The notes below the pieces were generated by a model. The model saw only the letters and a program-made list of their open reading frames with translations. It was not told the origin of the DNA and made no database searches. From contig JAIDLO010000196.1 in NCBI GenBank assembly GCA_029050995.1, positions 1 to 7,932 on the forward strand: a stretch of 7,932 bases of DNA, in the 5' to 3' direction. The stretch is from Eubacterium sp. (lineage in GTDB: Bacteria; Bacillota; Clostridia; Oscillospirales; Acutalibacteraceae). The position numbers were made by a program, and so were the translations under genes. Positions 5,488-7,932 of this stretch are shown here, piece by piece. Every line of letters starts with the position of its first letter. Position 1 is the stretch's first letter.

Positions 5488-7908
5488 TTACTGTGTAACG
5501 ATTTCTCGTTTTTCTTTCGTGTTTTTGTTTATGATTGTTTTTGTCTTTTTTTCTTGCTTTATCTCTTTCGCACTCGGCATATATTCAAGTGCATTTTTCA
5601 TAACCTCATCAAAGCTTGAAACTGAAATAAAGCTTACTGCATTTTTAACTTCCTCAGAAATTTCTGCAAGATCTTTCAGATTATCATTTGGTATGATAAC
5701 CGTTTTGCATCCTGCCTTATAAGCTGCCATACTTTTTTCTTTAAGTCCGCCGATCGGAAGAGCCTTGCCTTTAAGGCTTATCTCCCCTGTCATTGCTACA
5801 TCTGCTTTAATCGGGATACTTGTTAATTCGGAAACGATTGCAGTTGTTATAGCAAGTCCTGCAGACGGACCATCTTTCGGAATGGCTGCTTCAGGGGCGT
5901 GAATATGTATGTCCTTAGTTTTATAAAAATCACAGTCTATTCCGTAATCAGCTGTTCTTGAACGAACATAGGAAACGGCTGTTTTTGCGCTTTCCTGCAT
6001 AACATCGCCAAGATTTCCCGTTAATTCAATCTTGCCAGTGCCGTTTAATGCAGATACTTCAATCGGAAGAAGCGTTCCGCCTACTCTTGTCCATGCAAGA
6101 CCGTTTACTGTTCCGACAAGATTCATTTTGCTGATTTTATCCTGCTGATATTTCTTCGGACCTAATAATGTTTCAATATTTTTACCTGTAACCTTAAATG
6201 CTTCAGTATCCGTTTCAAGAGCAACAGAAGCCTTTCTGCAAAGAGAAGCAATGTTTTTCTCAAGATTTCTTACACCGGATTCGGAAGTATAACATTCAAT
6301 CAGACTGTAGATTGCATCATTTGAAATCTTAAATTCACTTGCTTTGAGATTATGCTTTTTCATTTCTTTTTTAACAAGATAATCTTTTGCAATGTGAAAT
6401 TTTTCTTCAACAGTATAAGAATTAAGCTCTATAACCTCCATTCTGTCAAACAAAGGAGCAGAAATGGCTGAAATATCATTTGCGGTTGTTATAAATAAAA
6501 CCTTGCTTAAATCTACAGGAAAATCAATGTAGTGATCGTTGAAGCTAAAGTTTTGTTCTGGATCAAGAGCTTCAAGCAGAGCTGATGACGGATCGCCTTT
6601 ATAATCATTCCCGACCTTGTCAATCTCATCAAGGAGAATGATTGGATTCATAACTTTGCTTTTGATGACTGCATCAACAATTCTGCCGGGCATAGCGCCG
6701 ATATAAGTTTTTCTGTGTCCTCTTATTTCAGCTTCGTCATGAACACCGCCAAGCGCAATACGAACATATTTCCTGTTCATACTTTTTGCAAGACTTTTAA
6801 CGATTGAGGTTTTGCCGACTCCGGGAGGACCTGCAAGACAGAGAATCTGACCTGTAAAATCAGGATTACGCTTAAAGACTGCTAACGATTCGATAATTCT
6901 ATCCTTAACCTTTTCAAGAGAATAATGCTCTTTATCAAGGATTTTTCTGCTTTTTTCAAGGTTAATTGCATTTTTTGTGTACTTACCGAATGGAATTTCG
7001 ATACATTTATCAAGATAGCTTCTGACAACGGTTGCTTCGTGTGAACCACTTGGCATTTTAGAAAGCTTCTTGCATTCTTTCAAGAGCTTTTCTTTTATTT
7101 CAGAACTGCACTCCAGTTTGTCGATTTTATTTCTATATGCATCTGCTTCTTCAACGGGATTATCGCCGTCCCCAAGAGATTCAGATATAACCTTCAGTTC
7201 TTCACGCAGATAGTATTCACGCTGATTTTGGTCTATTGCATCCTGAACCTTATGCTGAATTTCAGCTTCAATTTCAAGCGTAGCATTTTCCTTTTTCAGA
7301 ATAACAAAAAGCTTAGTCAATCTGTCTATAATTTCAACAGCTTCAAGAATTTCCTGCTTTTCCTCATAATCAATAAATGAGTTAGAACAAATAAAATCGC
7401 AAAGCCTTGCTGCGTCATTAATTGAAATAACATTAACTTTAACATCATTGCTGATTTTCGGAATAATGGAAGCATAAACTTCAAATTCTTTTTTTATTGC
7501 TCTTATGTAAGCCTTATCTTCATCCGTTTCCGTGTAATCGCTTGGATATAAAGCATCAATAGTTCCCATTATATAAGGTTTAAACTGAGAGAAAGCAATT
7601 AATGCTCCCCTCTCCTGACCTTCAACAACAACTCTAACATTGTCTGAATTCGGGATTTTAACCAATTGCTTTATTTTGCAGATTACACCAACAGAATATA
7701 AATCATCAATATTCGGTTCATCAACGGCTGCATCACGCTGGGCAACAAGGAAAACCTTTTGATTGCTGTTCATTGCATGCTTTAAAGCTGATATACTCTT
7801 TTTTCTTCCAACATCGAAATGAAGCACCATTTCTGGAAAAACAACAAGCCCTCTTAAAGGAATAACGGGCATATTCATTAAATCATCAATATATTCAAAA
7901 TTTTCCAT
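5488..7908 (-). CDS. lon: ATP-dependent protease La (LonA)
   Basis: The cytosolic AAA+ serine protease that degrades damaged and regulatory proteins; it works as a hexamer. It has 806 residues. The N-terminal LON substrate-binding domain starts with MPVIPLRGLVVFPEMVLHF (13-31) and continues through a helical region containing QNQREYYLREELKVI (227-241). The AAA+ module has Walker A GPPGVGKTS (360-368), Walker B IILLDEID (423-430), and a sensor-2 type arginine in GVRNLEKNI (545-553). The protease domain holds the Ser-Lys dyad S682 (PKDGPSAG) and K725 (GGLKEKS). A Lys-rich tail (about 778-806) extends past the usual end; B. subtilis LonA is, from memory, about 774 residues. The ATG at 7908 follows a GGAGA site at 7913-7917. 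The promoter lies beyond the right edge. It is first in the operon with engB and the decarboxylase. Confidence 0.98.
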   Translation of the reverse strand: MENFEYIDDLMNMPVIPLRGLVVFPEMVLHFDVGRKKSISALKHAMNSNQKVFLVAQRDAAVDEPNIDDLYSVGVICKIKQLVKIPNSDNVRVVVEGQERGALIAFSQFKPYIMGTIDALYPSDYTETDEDKAYIRAIKKEFEVYASIIPKISNDVKVNVISINDAARLCDFICSNSFIDYEEKQEILEAVEIIDRLTKLFVILKKENATLEIEAEIQHKVQDAIDQNQREYYLREELKVISESLGDGDNPVEEADAYRNKIDKLECSSEIKEKLLKECKKLSKMPSGSHEATVVRSYLDKCIEIPFGKYTKNAINLEKSRKILDKEHYSLEKVKDRIIESLAVFKRNPDFTGQILCLAGPPGVGKTSIVKSLAKSMNRKYVRIALGGVHDEAEIRGHRKTYIGAMPGRIVDAVIKSKVMNPIILLDEIDKVGNDYKGDPSSALLEALDPEQNFSFNDHYIDFPVDLSKVLFITTANDISAISAPLFDRMEVIELNSYTVEEKFHIAKDYLVKKEMKKHNLKASEFKISNDAIYSLIECYTSESGVRNLEKNIASLCRKASVALETDTEAFKVTGKNIETLLGPKKYQQDKISKMNLVGTVNGLAWTRVGGTLLPIEVSALNGTGKIELTGNLGDVMQESAKTAVSYVRSRTADYGIDCDFYKTKDIHIHAPEAAIPKDGPSAGLAITTAIVSELTSIPIKADVAMTGEISLKGKALPIGGLKEKSMAAYKAGCKTVIIPNDNLKDLAEISEEVKNAVSFISVSSFDEVMKNALEYMPSAKEIKQEKKTKTIINKNTKEKREIVTQ

Positions 7909-7932
7909 AGTATCTCCGATTAAAAATAATTG

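Overview
The window reads as a stretch of chromosome from a low-GC, Gram-positive member of the Clostridia, probably a gut Oscillospiraceae/Ruminococcus-type organism. This rests on AT-rich intergenic DNA, strong AGGAGG-type ribosome binding sites, a lon-engB gene pair as in Firmicutes, a YerC/YecD-type TrpR-like regulator, a Val-Asp-Phe-Gly-Cys tRNA cluster with encoded CCA ends, and an NMxGG-repeat secreted protein. The genus is inference. Every gene I can support lies on the minus strand, so transcription runs from high to low coordinates.

From right to left there are four transcription blocks. (1) lon (LonA protease), engB/ysxC (ribosome-assembly GTPase) and a LysA-like PLP decarboxylase are packed with gaps of 6 and 12 bases. 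They end in a clear intrinsic terminator at about 3572-3604. (2) A promoter right after that terminator starts a second operon: a TrpR-like YerC/YecD protein, an overlapping class I methyltransferase, and hslO (Hsp33). (3) hslO has no visible terminator. A near-consensus promoter 18 bases beyond its stop drives five tRNA genes in the order Val, Asp, Phe, Gly, Cys, which end in a strong terminator at 1068-1092. Two of the four tRNA spacers hold compact hairpins. (4) A TTGACA-18-TATAAT promoter with a very AT-rich leader then drives a secreted beta-helix-type repeat protein that runs off the left edge.

Functionally the window is mostly housekeeping with a protein-quality and translation flavour: Lon (proteolysis), Hsp33 (redox-activated holdase), EngB (50S assembly) and tRNAs. 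I do not see a defence island, CRISPR array, mobile element or obviously new multi-gene system. The points most worth a second look are the LysA-like enzyme, which departs from the family at several active-site motifs, and the truncated surface protein with its strong isolated promoter. Also of note are the YerC-methyltransferase-hslO operon with probable read-through into the tRNAs, and the hairpins between tRNAs.
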